A program made the position numbers and the translations under genes. Shown here in pieces: positions 51,410 to 60,278 of a DNA stretch of 64,000 nt (its first letter is position 1; the number at the start of each line of letters is the position of its first letter). Below the pieces are notes generated by a model, which ran no database searches, was not told the origin of the DNA, and saw nothing but the letters and a program-made list of their open reading frames with translations. The stretch comes from Acinetobacter sp. ANC 5054 (GTDB lineage: Bacteria; Pseudomonadota; Gammaproteobacteria; Pseudomonadales; Moraxellaceae): assembly GCF_002135295.1 (NCBI RefSeq), contig NZ_NEGG01000010.1, forward strand, positions 1 through 64,000. The letters are read 5' to 3'.

Positions 51410-53557
51410 TTAATGGAAGCTGTAGCTCAGTCCTGCATATACACCAAAGCCATCGCCCGGTGTCATCCTAGCTGGATCCTTTCCTGCATCGTTATATCCG
51501 GGTGTAATAGTCGATGCATATTTTTGATTACTAATATTTCGAAAATCCAACCAGGCCATATAATCTTTTTGCGGTTGTATGTAGCCTAAAGTTGCGCCCC
51601 ATATTTGCCAGTCATTCACATAAAAACTATTGGCATAATCTGTCGGCGCTTTGCCTGCATATAGTGTATTAATTCCTGCATAAAACCCGAGCGGATGTTC
51701 ATAGCGTAGTTCTGCTTGATAAATATGTTGAGGAATTCCAGCCAATTCATTTTTAGCAAATACCGTATCATTTTTATAATAAAAATTATTGTAGGTATAG
51801 GCTTGATTGAAAAGGACTGCGCCAAACTGATCATTACTCCACAAGATACTCTTTAAGCCTATTTCAATACCTTGATGAATGGTATCGGATGCATTAGATT
51901 CAGCAATAATCTGTTTTGGATCAGACAGGATTTCTACCGCGAGTAATTCATGACTCACTGCTGAATAATAATAGGCAGCATTCCACTCACCCATACGACT
52001 TTGACCACGTCCACCGATCTCGAAGGTATTTGCAGTTTGAGTATTTAAATGGATGGGAGCACTTTGACGCCCTGTTGCTGCACCACTATTTGCAGGAAAA
52101 TATTCATCAGAGCCCCAAATTAAAGACCATGGATGAGGCGCTTCTAGACTGCGGCTGATATTTGCAAAGAGTTGAGCATCCGTTTCAAACTGATAACGTA
52201 CACCCAATGAAGGTAATAGATTCCATTCACGTTCATTTTCTTTACGACTCTGAATAGGCCATGTCACTTCACTTTCACGATGGGTATAAGCCAAAGCAAG
52301 ACGACTATCCAGCCAAAGCGTTGGCGTAAGTGCAAGTGCATTTGAATAATGCAGTACATAATCGCCACCTTGGTACGTATAGTGGCGTGTTTCCGTTCCC
52401 GCAGGATAATTTCCAATATCTACGCGCTGACGTTCTATAACTGTGCCAGCAGGTAAATGCGACGTACTTCGAAAGCCTAATGTATTTTGACTTTCTTTAC
52501 CTAAAAATTCGTGAACAAACTGATAACGCGCAAAGCTACTGATATCATCATAATCAACATCTGTACTGTAGTAGCCCTCTTGTAAATACATCGGATAATG
52601 ATGATAGGCTAAGCCAAACTGTAGTTGATTGCCTGATTCAAGTGTCATATTGGTCTTGTTCGCAAGCCATAAGCTACCGGGCTGCGGACGATGGTTATTC
52701 AGCGTGACGTTTAAAGGAACTGCTTGTGTCGGGTCTTGTTGAATTTGTTTTTGTGTTAAGCGTCCCGGCGTTTGATGATCTGTTTCCCTATAACGTAGAT
52801 AGAATCGTGTATCAGTATTTGGGTTGATCTGATAGCCAATATTTGCTGCAATGCCTTTACTGTGACTAGATGAGTGATCTTGATAACCATCCTGATCACT
52901 TTGCGTAAGTGATATGAAGTAATCCACATCACCAATCTGCTGGCCTGAACTGATTTCAGACTTTTGATAACCACGACTTCCGATTTCATGCTGCAATTTT
53001 AATTTCGCAGTATCCTTTCCAGTTGGGGTACTGTAATTAATACTTCCACCTAGGTTTAATGCACCACGCGTCAGCCCATTCGCTCCGCGAAGTACTTCAA
53101 TGGTATCAACCCATAGCGGTTCAAGTAATTCATATGGTGTACCTCCCGGCCCAGTAAAAGGCAAATCATCTAAAGTGACATAGATACCTGAGCCATGGGC
53201 GCCTGGTGCACGATTTATACCTGAGCCACGGATAGACAGTTTTATTCCTTCATTTCCAGCAGAAGCTGCATATATGCCCGCTTGATTACGAAATAAATCG
53301 GCATTTGTTCGCTTTGCAATATGTTCTGATTCTTCAGCGCTGATGACATTTCCTGCACCACTGACTTTATTGAGCTTCTTTTTTAATGATTCGACTTTGG
53401 ATAACTGTGCTACATCAATGTTAATTTCTGGCAAAACTTCATCTGCATAAGTCTGCTGTGTGAGCATAATACTAAGCACGAAGGTACTAAGCACGAAGGT
53501 ACTTAGTAGACTGCGTGTAGTCCGTATTTTTTGAGGTGAAAAAGCAGAAATATCCAT
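51410..53557 (-). CDS. TonB-dependent outer-membrane receptor, FecA-like
   Basis: This 715-aa receptor has a long N-terminal signal region, a plug (IKLSIRGSGINRAPGAHGSGIYVTLDDLPF; DTIEVLRGANGLTRGALNLGG-type motifs) and a barrel ending in LSYSFH. The closest resemblance is to the ferric citrate/siderophore receptors. A 15-bp tandem duplication doubles LSTFV in its signal peptide. No clear Fur box was seen in the 225 bp upstream. Ligand unknown; convergent with the amidase gene. Confidence 0.82.
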   Translation of the reverse strand: MDISAFSPQKIRTTRSLLSTFVLSTFVLSIMLTQQTYADEVLPEINIDVAQLSKVESLKKKLNKVSGAGNVISAEESEHIAKRTNADLFRNQAGIYAASAGNEGIKLSIRGSGINRAPGAHGSGIYVTLDDLPFTGPGGTPYELLEPLWVDTIEVLRGANGLTRGALNLGGSINYSTPTGKDTAKLKLQHEIGSRGYQKSEISSGQQIGDVDYFISLTQSDQDGYQDHSSSHSKGIAANIGYQINPNTDTRFYLRYRETDHQTPGRLTQKQIQQDPTQAVPLNVTLNNHRPQPGSLWLANKTNMTLESGNQLQFGLAYHHYPMYLQEGYYSTDVDYDDISSFARYQFVHEFLGKESQNTLGFRSTSHLPAGTVIERQRVDIGNYPAGTETRHYTYQGGDYVLHYSNALALTPTLWLDSRLALAYTHRESEVTWPIQSRKENEREWNLLPSLGVRYQFETDAQLFANISRSLEAPHPWSLIWGSDEYFPANSGAATGRQSAPIHLNTQTANTFEIGGRGQSRMGEWNAAYYYSAVSHELLAVEILSDPKQIIAESNASDTIHQGIEIGLKSILWSNDQFGAVLFNQAYTYNNFYYKNDTVFAKNELAGIPQHIYQAELRYEHPLGFYAGINTLYAGKAPTDYANSFYVNDWQIWGATLGYIQPQKDYMAWLDFRNISNQKYASTITPGYNDAGKDPARMTPGDGFGVYAGLSYSFH
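53471..53503 (-). repeat. 15-bp tandem duplication in a signal peptide
   Basis: ACTAAGCACGAAGGT occurs twice head to tail (53471-53485 and 53486-53500), followed by ACT. It doubles five residues (LSTFV) in the hydrophobic core of the TonB receptor's signal peptide. The frame is kept. Confidence 0.9.
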
Positions 53558-53782
53558 ATCGTTGTAATCAATTCAATTTAATTTAGCGCTGCGATTGTAG
53601 TGCTTTTATTTTAAATGCATGTATCAAAATATTTCAAAATTCCACTTTTGCATTTATACAACATCGCTGTTTTTTAATAATTGTCATTTTCTTAATAAAA
53701 ATTAGCGTTAATTTCTAATTTTATGGTCAAAAATTATTTTTAAGTCATTTACTGAGTACGTGCATTTATTCCATCTATAACA

Positions 53783-54478
53783 ATGAATCATCTATCTGCT
53801 ATGGTAGCAAATCAGACACGTGGCATTAATACGTTTCGGGCAAGTGATGGTTTATGGGAAAATCATCGTGTTGAAGATGTCGCAACACCTGAGGCTTGGA
53901 ATAAAAATCCTGAATTAGTTCAACGTTTTTATAATGAGCGTCGTAAAACGATTTTGGCCGCGCAGCCCAATAAAGCGCATCAGCTAATATCAGCATTAGA
54001 AGACTTTTATGATGTAAGCGTGATTACCCAAAATATAGATGATTTACATGAGCGTGCTGGAAGTAGCAATGTTATTCATTTACATGGCAATATTCGTTTA
54101 GCTAAAAGTTCGGGCCCAAATGCGCAGTACAGCACTGAATATTTTCATATCTATGGGGATGAGCTAAACATAGATAAAGACAAATGCCCTGATGGTTATC
54201 CCCTACGTCCACATGTTGTTTGGTTTGGAGAGGCGGTTCCTGCCTATGAAGAAGCAAGTATATGTGTACGGCAAGCTGATATCTTTATTGTGATTGGCAC
54301 GAGTTTGGTGGTTTATCCTGTAGCAGGTCTAGTCAATGAAATATCAGATGAGTGTCAGGCTTATTATATAGACCCTCAAGCTGAACATAAAAACTTAGCT
54401 TCGCAATATCAGTGTATTGCACAAACAGCGACTTTAGGCATGCAATCTCTATTTGATCAACTGACGGCAGATCAATAG
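53783..54478 (+). CDS. Sirtuin-family (CobB-like) protein with degenerate NAD motif
   Basis: This 231-aa protein keeps most of a Sir2 deacylase: INTFRASDGLWENH, TQNIDDLHERAGS, the catalytic HLHG, and CPDGYPLRPHVVWFGEAVP. Near the C terminus it has VIGTSLVVYPVAGL. The zinc-cysteine quartet is absent, as in a known zinc-less subgroup. The usual first strand and GAGxSxxSGI NAD signature are replaced by SAMVANQTRGI, so the first NAD loop looks destroyed. It may be inactive, or the true start may be altered by mutation. It is monocistronic. Confidence 0.75.
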   Translation: MNHLSAMVANQTRGINTFRASDGLWENHRVEDVATPEAWNKNPELVQRFYNERRKTILAAQPNKAHQLISALEDFYDVSVITQNIDDLHERAGSSNVIHLHGNIRLAKSSGPNAQYSTEYFHIYGDELNIDKDKCPDGYPLRPHVVWFGEAVPAYEEASICVRQADIFIVIGTSLVVYPVAGLVNEISDECQAYYIDPQAEHKNLASQYQCIAQTATLGMQSLFDQLTADQ

Positions 54479-54728
54479 TCTCTTTTTAAATGAATACACA
54501 TTAAATATTTTAGAACTCAAGTCACAAAAGAAGATGGAGTCTTTCCATCCTCTTATCCAACACACTAAATGCTATTTTTAATGCAAGTTTTTAGAAAATG
54601 GATAAGATCTCGCTCAATTTCAAATTGAATAACTGACTTAAAAATATTTTTATGAATGCATCTTCCATAAAATGAAATATCCACGCCTTATTTTGCATGA
54701 AAATTTCATCTCAATTAGGTTTTTATAT

Positions 54729-55343
54729 TTACGGCTCTAACAAGGTTGGTAGTTCCATATAAGCAATTTCGGTTGCTTGCTCATGCTCAAGTCCCAGTGC
54801 GGATAAAATTAACTCTGCGACTTCACTGCCTATTTCACGCCATGTTTTAAAGCCTTCTAACACGGAGAATATCGAAGATAAAACGGTACCTGCAATCATA
54901 TTCATCACGGCAAACATCTGCGATTCGGTTATGCTGTAACGTTTGCTCGTTACTCCTTTTAAAATATCGGATAATGGCGATTGTTCACCTGTCCAAAGTC
55001 CCAAAAGTGATTGCGAGCTAAAGGCAAAACGGCATAAAAAACGTCCCCAATCAGGTTCTTCATGTGCACGGCGAATGTACATGCGAATGCCTAAAGAAAT
55101 ACGTTTAGCGGAATCTTCTTCAGCACCTAATGTCTTAATAACACGTGCGTTCATTTCATTGGTCAATTGGCTGGCAATGTCTTCAAATAAAGAATCTGGA
55201 TTGAGTCCATTATTGTAAATAGTCCCACGTGCCACACCTGCAACTTCAGCAAGTTCACTCACACTGACTGCGGTTGAACCTTTTTCTGCAAATAAAACCA
55301 ATGCAGCGCGATGAATTCTTTTTTTAGATGAAGAAATTGCCAC
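54729..55343 (-). CDS. TetR-family regulator of the meta-cleavage cluster
   Basis: This 204-aa regulator has an N-terminal HTH (AVSVSELAEVAGVARGTIYNN) and a ligand-binding C-terminal domain. Two TTGAACA half-sites lie just upstream, and full palindromes of the same motif lie between the divergent halves of the aromatic cluster. It therefore probably represses both its own gene and the cluster. It lies 68 bp downstream of the flavin hydroxylase gene, on the same strand. Confidence 0.85.
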   Translation of the reverse strand: MAISSSKKRIHRAALVLFAEKGSTAVSVSELAEVAGVARGTIYNNGLNPDSLFEDIASQLTNEMNARVIKTLGAEEDSAKRISLGIRMYIRRAHEEPDWGRFLCRFAFSSQSLLGLWTGEQSPLSDILKGVTSKRYSITESQMFAVMNMIAGTVLSSIFSVLEGFKTWREIGSEVAELILSALGLEHEQATEIAYMELPTLLEP

Positions 55344-55355
55344 TGAGCAAACCTT

Positions 55356-55381
55356 TTGAACAAATTATTTAAATTTGAACA
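55356..55381. promoter_or_regulatory. Two TTGAACA half-operators before the tetR gene
   Basis: TTGAACA occurs at 55356-55362 and 55375-55381 as direct repeats 19 bp apart, starting 13 bp upstream of the TetR start. They match one arm of the palindrome TTGAACATTAGTGTTCAA at 59173. This suggests autoregulation. Confidence 0.55.
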
Positions 55382-55411
55382 GATCTTAGCATATTTGTAG
55401 CATTTGTCTGA

Positions 55412-57157
55412 CTAATTCATCATGCGCTCTAAGGACGTGCTTTGAGGTACTTTTAACTTTGATCTTAAAGCATTATTGAGCGCTAAAATAGTTTGATTTA
55501 ATTCAGCCTCACTGACCAATGCAAAGACAAAATGGTCAGGCCTTAATATCAAAAAGACTTGTTCCTTGTGCATTACAGACTTTAATCGCCATTTTTCCAA
55601 GCTTTGTTCAATATCTTCAACTTCTTTTAAATACGGATTTAAGTCACGTTGGATTTGACCTTGCGGACGTGCGGCATAAGCATGAACCCAAATCGTTTGT
55701 ATTTCTAAATTTTCAAGGATTGCTTTTGAGCTTTGTGACAAGTACTGCGTTGGATCTTGCCCTATCCCGATAATGGCGTAGTGGTTACCAATGACATCAT
55801 CTAGTCGTACACGTTTTCCATCAAAACATCGAACCACTGGTTGTGGTGCCAAAGTGCCTTCAGGTGAATAGCGCTTTCTACGCTCCAACCCCAAATATTG
55901 TCCTTTTTTATAGACAGGTGCAGGTTTAAAGCCACCTTCATCTGACCATTTTCGTAGTAAAGGAACCGCTTGTATGGTTTTAAGCACGCTGTCTCGGAAC
56001 ATACAACCTAAAGGATGGGTCATGGAAACGATATCTTTTAAAAATACAGAAGAATCGATCATCGCTTTTGCATGGCTACGACGTTCAGACTCATAGCTCT
56101 CCAAGAGCGAATCATCTGCTCGCCCATACAGCACTTCACTTAATTTCCAGCCCAAGTTATAAGCATCTCGTATCCCCGAACTAGCCCCTTGTCCCATAAA
56201 TTGTGGCGTCATGTGGGCGGCATCACCTGCCAAAATCACCCGTCGATCACGCCACTGGTTGGCAACCAAGGCATTAAAGGTATAAACCAATTGACGTTTC
56301 ACTTCAAAATCATCTGGATTCACATATTTAGACAACAGCTCGCGGACTGTTTCAGGACGTTCCATATATTCCGCGGTTTGCCCTTTTTTCAGCATGAACT
56401 CAAAGCGGTGAAATCCATCGGGTTGGATACAACTCACTACGGGTAAATTTGGATCCACCACGAAGTTAAAGTACGGTAAGTGCCTTAAACCTTTGCTGCG
56501 ATCTTTTTGTTTCAAATCGACCACAAGCCAAGGTTCTGGGAAGTTCTTTCCTGTCATTTCAATATTGAGTATGGTACGAACCGTACTACGACCTCCATCC
56601 GCACCAATCAAATACCGTGCCTGAATCTGTTGAATATCCAAATTGCCATCTGCATCTGTTTGAATATTGCTACTGTCATCAAACCTAAATTGCTGCGTGG
56701 CTTGATGCTGAATGTTTACCAGTTCATGATTTTGGCTAAAATCAAACAATTCACGACCACGACGGATATCTACATTGGGGTATTTTGCTAAGCCTTGTGT
56801 CAACGTGGTTTCAAGATATGGTTGATAAAAAAAGTTAATTACGGGCCAACCATTTGGACGCTTTAGGGGTTTGTATTGTCCAATCACTGTGCCATCTGGA
56901 CGTGTCAACTGCACTGGCGTATCAATCAACATATCTTTATGTAGCGCTTCAGCCATGCCAATCGACTGGAAAATACGCATGCATTCATCATCCGTATATA
57001 CAGCACGGGCATTGCCATAAAACACTGGCTCACGCTCCAAAATAACAACACGATGTCCGCGTTGCCCTAAGATATGAGCCAAAACTAAACCTGTTGGGCC
57101 GAGACCAGCAATGACGATATCAACGATATTAGAAGTTTTATTTTTTGTCGTTTTCAT
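55412..57157 (-). CDS. MhpA-type FAD-dependent aromatic hydroxylase
   Basis: This 581-aa flavoprotein monooxygenase has the FAD motif GLGPTG (18-23), the DG-type segment YLIGADGGRSTVR, and GDAAHMTPQFMGQG. A C-terminal thioredoxin-like domain of the phenol-hydroxylase type follows. It resembles 3-(3-hydroxyphenyl)propionate hydroxylase (MhpA), which makes a catechol for extradiol cleavage. The ATG at 57157 with AAGG upstream is preferred over a start 45 nt earlier. It is the last enzyme gene of the leftward arm. The true substrate is unknown. Confidence 0.8.
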   Translation of the reverse strand: MKTTKNKTSNIVDIVIAGLGPTGLVLAHILGQRGHRVVILEREPVFYGNARAVYTDDECMRIFQSIGMAEALHKDMLIDTPVQLTRPDGTVIGQYKPLKRPNGWPVINFFYQPYLETTLTQGLAKYPNVDIRRGRELFDFSQNHELVNIQHQATQQFRFDDSSNIQTDADGNLDIQQIQARYLIGADGGRSTVRTILNIEMTGKNFPEPWLVVDLKQKDRSKGLRHLPYFNFVVDPNLPVVSCIQPDGFHRFEFMLKKGQTAEYMERPETVRELLSKYVNPDDFEVKRQLVYTFNALVANQWRDRRVILAGDAAHMTPQFMGQGASSGIRDAYNLGWKLSEVLYGRADDSLLESYESERRSHAKAMIDSSVFLKDIVSMTHPLGCMFRDSVLKTIQAVPLLRKWSDEGGFKPAPVYKKGQYLGLERRKRYSPEGTLAPQPVVRCFDGKRVRLDDVIGNHYAIIGIGQDPTQYLSQSSKAILENLEIQTIWVHAYAARPQGQIQRDLNPYLKEVEDIEQSLEKWRLKSVMHKEQVFLILRPDHFVFALVSEAELNQTILALNNALRSKLKVPQSTSLERMMN

Positions 57158-57264
57158 TACTTTTACCTTATAAATCGCATTTTTTAGGCGAAATTTAGCC
57201 AAGACATGTCATTGAAATAACGTGCCTGAGTTTTTATGCAGTTATGTTCTAAATCTTAAAATGC

Positions 57265-58242
57265 TTAAATCGGAGAATATTCATCACGTTTTAAAGATTG
57301 TAATCCACGATTGAAATTACCTAATTCATGCATCAAACCGTGCACAGCTGAAGGTTGTCGTGGCTTATGCCCCCAGACACTAATCGAGGTGTGTTTGGTA
57401 GGTTTCCATGTCATTTCATCAATTTTGATCGGGTTCCAGCCCAATTCGACTTCAAAGCCTGATGGACTTGCCACATAGAAAGATACTTCACGATCATTGG
57501 TGTGCAGTCCCACATCCCAAACCACATGAAAGCCATAGTCTTTACAACGTTGATAAGATGCTGTGACATCTTCTAAATCTAACACTTGGAAATTGACATG
57601 TTGAATTCGGGTACGAATAGGATCTAAGGACAAACCGCGGGTATGTGCAATCGCCACAGAATGGTGCCGTTCATTCAGTCTTAAAAAACTGACATCTAAA
57701 ATTACACCACTGATTTTTTGCTCAATCCTGTCAGTCAACCTTGCATCAAAGAATTCCTGCCAAAAGCGAATGACTTTTTCTGGCTTGCGTGAAGTCATTG
57801 CAACATGCCCCATGCCACTGGCATCGGTATAAAATCCGCTGACTTTTGCTTCTAAGGGCAGCTCAGTCCGTAGTTCATCGACGAAAATTTCTAATTGAAT
57901 ATCTTTGGGCCCACGTAAAGTCCAAAAAGCTTTTACACCCCGAAATTCAGCATCGACAGGGCTTCCCTGTTGATACTCAATACCACGGACATCAAAACGA
58001 GATAGCACTTCATTAAGCACAGCTTCATCTGCCAGTTGTACACCCAAATGCGTGACATCTTCTTGTGAGCCTTTTGTGATGATTAAGCGTTTTTGAAATT
58101 CATCAAGACGAAAACTCAAGCTTTGCTCAGTGTGTTCTGCTAAGCATAAACCCAAACATTTTTGTGCGAAGTCGATCCATTCATCGAACTTGTTGGACTC
58201 TGCCACCAAATAACCAATTTTCACTTTACCAAAGATATTCAT
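57265..58242 (-). CDS. Extradiol (VOC-fold) ring-cleavage dioxygenase
   Basis: This 325-aa two-module vicinal-oxygen-chelate enzyme carries the Fe(II) ligands His146 (GMGHVAM), His215 (RIQHVNF) and Glu266 (FEVELGW). Second-sphere candidates include His200 and His247. It should open a catechol next to the hydroxyls. The C-terminal tail is longer than usual (about 40 aa). It lies 11 bp from the hydrolase gene that would process its product. Confidence 0.85.
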   Translation of the reverse strand: MNIFGKVKIGYLVAESNKFDEWIDFAQKCLGLCLAEHTEQSLSFRLDEFQKRLIITKGSQEDVTHLGVQLADEAVLNEVLSRFDVRGIEYQQGSPVDAEFRGVKAFWTLRGPKDIQLEIFVDELRTELPLEAKVSGFYTDASGMGHVAMTSRKPEKVIRFWQEFFDARLTDRIEQKISGVILDVSFLRLNERHHSVAIAHTRGLSLDPIRTRIQHVNFQVLDLEDVTASYQRCKDYGFHVVWDVGLHTNDREVSFYVASPSGFEVELGWNPIKIDEMTWKPTKHTSISVWGHKPRQPSAVHGLMHELGNFNRGLQSLKRDEYSPI

Positions 58243-58253
58243 AGGCTTACTCC

Positions 58254-59135
58254 TTAGCTAGTGGTCTGTGCAGGTGTATGAACAGCAAGGAAACTCGCAG
58301 TCACTGCATTAAATTGTTCAGCACGCTCCCACTGCACCCAATGTCCTGTTTGCGCAAAATAATACAAATCACAATGTTTCATGGTTTGACGTAAAGTTTC
58401 ACCACCACTTGGTTTATTCACTTTGTCATTAGAACCCCACAGCACTAAGGTAGGAATATTACAACGCTTAAGACGTGGATCACGGCTAAAGTCCATTCGA
58501 ATTGCTGCTTTTAAACTGTTCGGACGCTGTAAAGGTGGTGATGCAACCACTTCAGGGTCAATACTGGCTTGATAACGGAGTTCAATCAGATCTTCTGAAA
58601 CTTGTGAGCCGTCATAAACCAAATATTCTCGAATAAACGTGCGAAGCTTTTCACGGGTTGGGCCTTCACCAGTGTAATAGTTCAGCAGTTGGTTTAAGCC
58701 TTTGGTGGGTAAACCACGTGTGGTATTGATTCCGCCCGGACCCATCAAGACCAAACCCGTTACACGCTCTGGTGCTTCAAGTGCCATGCGTAAAGCACAT
58801 GCACCTCCCAGTGAATTGCCGACAATATGTGCTTTGTCAATTTTCAGTTGATCTAATAAACCCAGCATCACTTCAGCCAAATCTCCAAAGGGATCCGACC
58901 GTTTGACCCCTTTGCTTGACTGACCATAGCCCTGCATATCGGGCACGATGACACGAAAGTGCTGTGACAGCGCTTCAATATTTTTTGAATAATTTGATCG
59001 TCCAGTCGCACCTGCTCCACCACCATGCAACATCAACAGTGGAAAACCTTCACCAGCTTCACTGACAAAAACTTTACGTTGACCAAATTCGATAAAATAG
59101 CTTTGCATGCCATTTAAATGGACTTGCTGATTCAT
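58254..59135 (-). CDS. Meta-cleavage C-C hydrolase (MhpC/BphD-like)
   Basis: This 293-aa alpha/beta hydrolase has Ser108 (GNSLGG), Asp237 (WGSNDKV) and His265 in TGHWVQWE. The Trp after the histidine and HGGGAGATGRSNY are hallmarks of meta-cleavage product hydrolases, which split the ring-opened dienoate into hydroxypentadienoate plus an acid. It is the first gene of the leftward arm. A perfect TTGAACA palindrome lies about 38 bp upstream. Confidence 0.88.
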   Translation of the reverse strand: MNQQVHLNGMQSYFIEFGQRKVFVSEAGEGFPLLMLHGGGAGATGRSNYSKNIEALSQHFRVIVPDMQGYGQSSKGVKRSDPFGDLAEVMLGLLDQLKIDKAHIVGNSLGGACALRMALEAPERVTGLVLMGPGGINTTRGLPTKGLNQLLNYYTGEGPTREKLRTFIREYLVYDGSQVSEDLIELRYQASIDPEVVASPPLQRPNSLKAAIRMDFSRDPRLKRCNIPTLVLWGSNDKVNKPSGGETLRQTMKHCDLYYFAQTGHWVQWERAEQFNAVTASFLAVHTPAQTTS

Positions 59136-59172
59136 CTTAAATAACCTTATAAATACTCAATCCAAGATCATA

Positions 59173-59190
59173 TTGAACATTAGTGTTCAA
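59173..59190. promoter_or_regulatory. TetR operator palindrome, copy 1
   Basis: TTGAACA-TTAG-TGTTCAA is a perfect 7-4-7 palindrome in the gap between the divergent arms of the meta-cleavage cluster. It lies close to the hydrolase start. The tetR gene promoter has matching half-sites. Confidence 0.8.
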
Positions 59191-59252
59191 TAAATCAAGT
59201 GTTTCGTTTGTCATTTTTTATTGCAAATAGGATTGAGTCTGATCAAATTATT

Positions 59253-59270
59253 TTATACATTAGTGTTCAA
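59253..59270. promoter_or_regulatory. TetR operator palindrome, copy 2
   Basis: TTATACA-TTAG-TGTTCAA differs from the first copy in two positions. It ends 24 bp before the preferred start of the FAH-family gene, so it would control the rightward arm. Confidence 0.75.
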
Positions 59271-59294
59271 ATAAATCATTTAGAGTATAAAAAC

Positions 59295-60254
59295 ATGGCG
59301 CTAAATGTGGTGTGTTTCCAGCGAGAGGCTCAAGTATGTTGGGGAGTTCAACAGCAAAAAGAGATTTTTATTTTAAATTTTGAACAACCAGAAACTATAA
59401 CGACGGAGCAATTAATTGATCTAGGTATTGAAAAAATCCGCGAACGAGTGAATTGGGAAAGCTCGATTAATTCCGATGAAGTGCAATTTTTAAGTCCTAT
59501 TAGCGCCAATCAAAAAGTAATTTGTCAGGGTGCAAATTATGTACAACACATGATCGATTCGGGCATAGACCCTAAACAAAAGAACTTTAATATGTTCTTT
59601 ACCAAATCGAGCGCATCGATACATCACCCTGTAGGTGAGATTATCAAACCCAAACATGTTCAACTGCTCGATTATGAAATTGAGCTTTGTTTGGTGATAA
59701 AACAAAAAATTGAACATGAAATCCACATCACTTCGTCCAACTTACATGAATATGTGGCTGGGATTTGTATTGGTAATGACGTATCGGCACGTGATATTCA
59801 AATTCCTGAGACACAATTTTTTAAAGGCAAAAGCTATCGGACTTTTTGCCCTTTAGGTCCAGTCCTGTGTTTATTGGAAAAAGATGAATTGCATTATCTA
59901 AATGCATTAGAGCTGACCTTAAAAGTCAATTCACAGATCCGTCAGCAGGATTCCACTCGCAATATGGTGTTTAAACCCGCAGAGACACTCTCTGAAATGT
60001 CACAACTCATTAACTTTGCACCGGGTGATGTCGTGATGACGGGTACGCCTTCAGGTTGTGCTTTATCCATACCCTCACCCATTTTAGTGAAAATATCTGC
60101 TCTTTTACCTGAACAAAAAAAATGGGAACTTTTTATTCACAAACAAAAATCCAATGGTCGTTATTTATGTGTAGATGATCGTTTAGAACTGAATATTCGC
60201 AGTGCAGATCAACATATCGATTTGGGTACACAGAAACATCAAATCAAATTTTAA
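59295..60254 (+). CDS. Fumarylacetoacetate-hydrolase-family enzyme
   Basis: This 319-aa FAH-fold protein contains the metal-binding DYEIELCLVIK region, GICIGNDVSARDIQ and VVMTGTPSGCA. Family members act as hydratases, decarboxylases or hydrolases on 2-oxo acids from ring cleavage. I chose the ATG at 59295 because the upstream extension covers the second operator and shows no family similarity. It starts the rightward arm and probably handles the hydroxypentadienoate or an acylpyruvate intermediate. Confidence 0.82.
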   Translation: MALNVVCFQREAQVCWGVQQQKEIFILNFEQPETITTEQLIDLGIEKIRERVNWESSINSDEVQFLSPISANQKVICQGANYVQHMIDSGIDPKQKNFNMFFTKSSASIHHPVGEIIKPKHVQLLDYEIELCLVIKQKIEHEIHITSSNLHEYVAGICIGNDVSARDIQIPETQFFKGKSYRTFCPLGPVLCLLEKDELHYLNALELTLKVNSQIRQQDSTRNMVFKPAETLSEMSQLINFAPGDVVMTGTPSGCALSIPSPILVKISALLPEQKKWELFIHKQKSNGRYLCVDDRLELNIRSADQHIDLGTQKHQIKF

Positions 60255-60278
60255 TGATATACACGCTTAGGTGCTCTT

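Noticed and set aside
53558..53782. Fur box upstream of the TonB receptor at 51.4-53.6 kb
   Set aside because: AT-rich stretches with ATAATTGTCATT-like patterns occur, but none matches the Fur consensus well enough to report.
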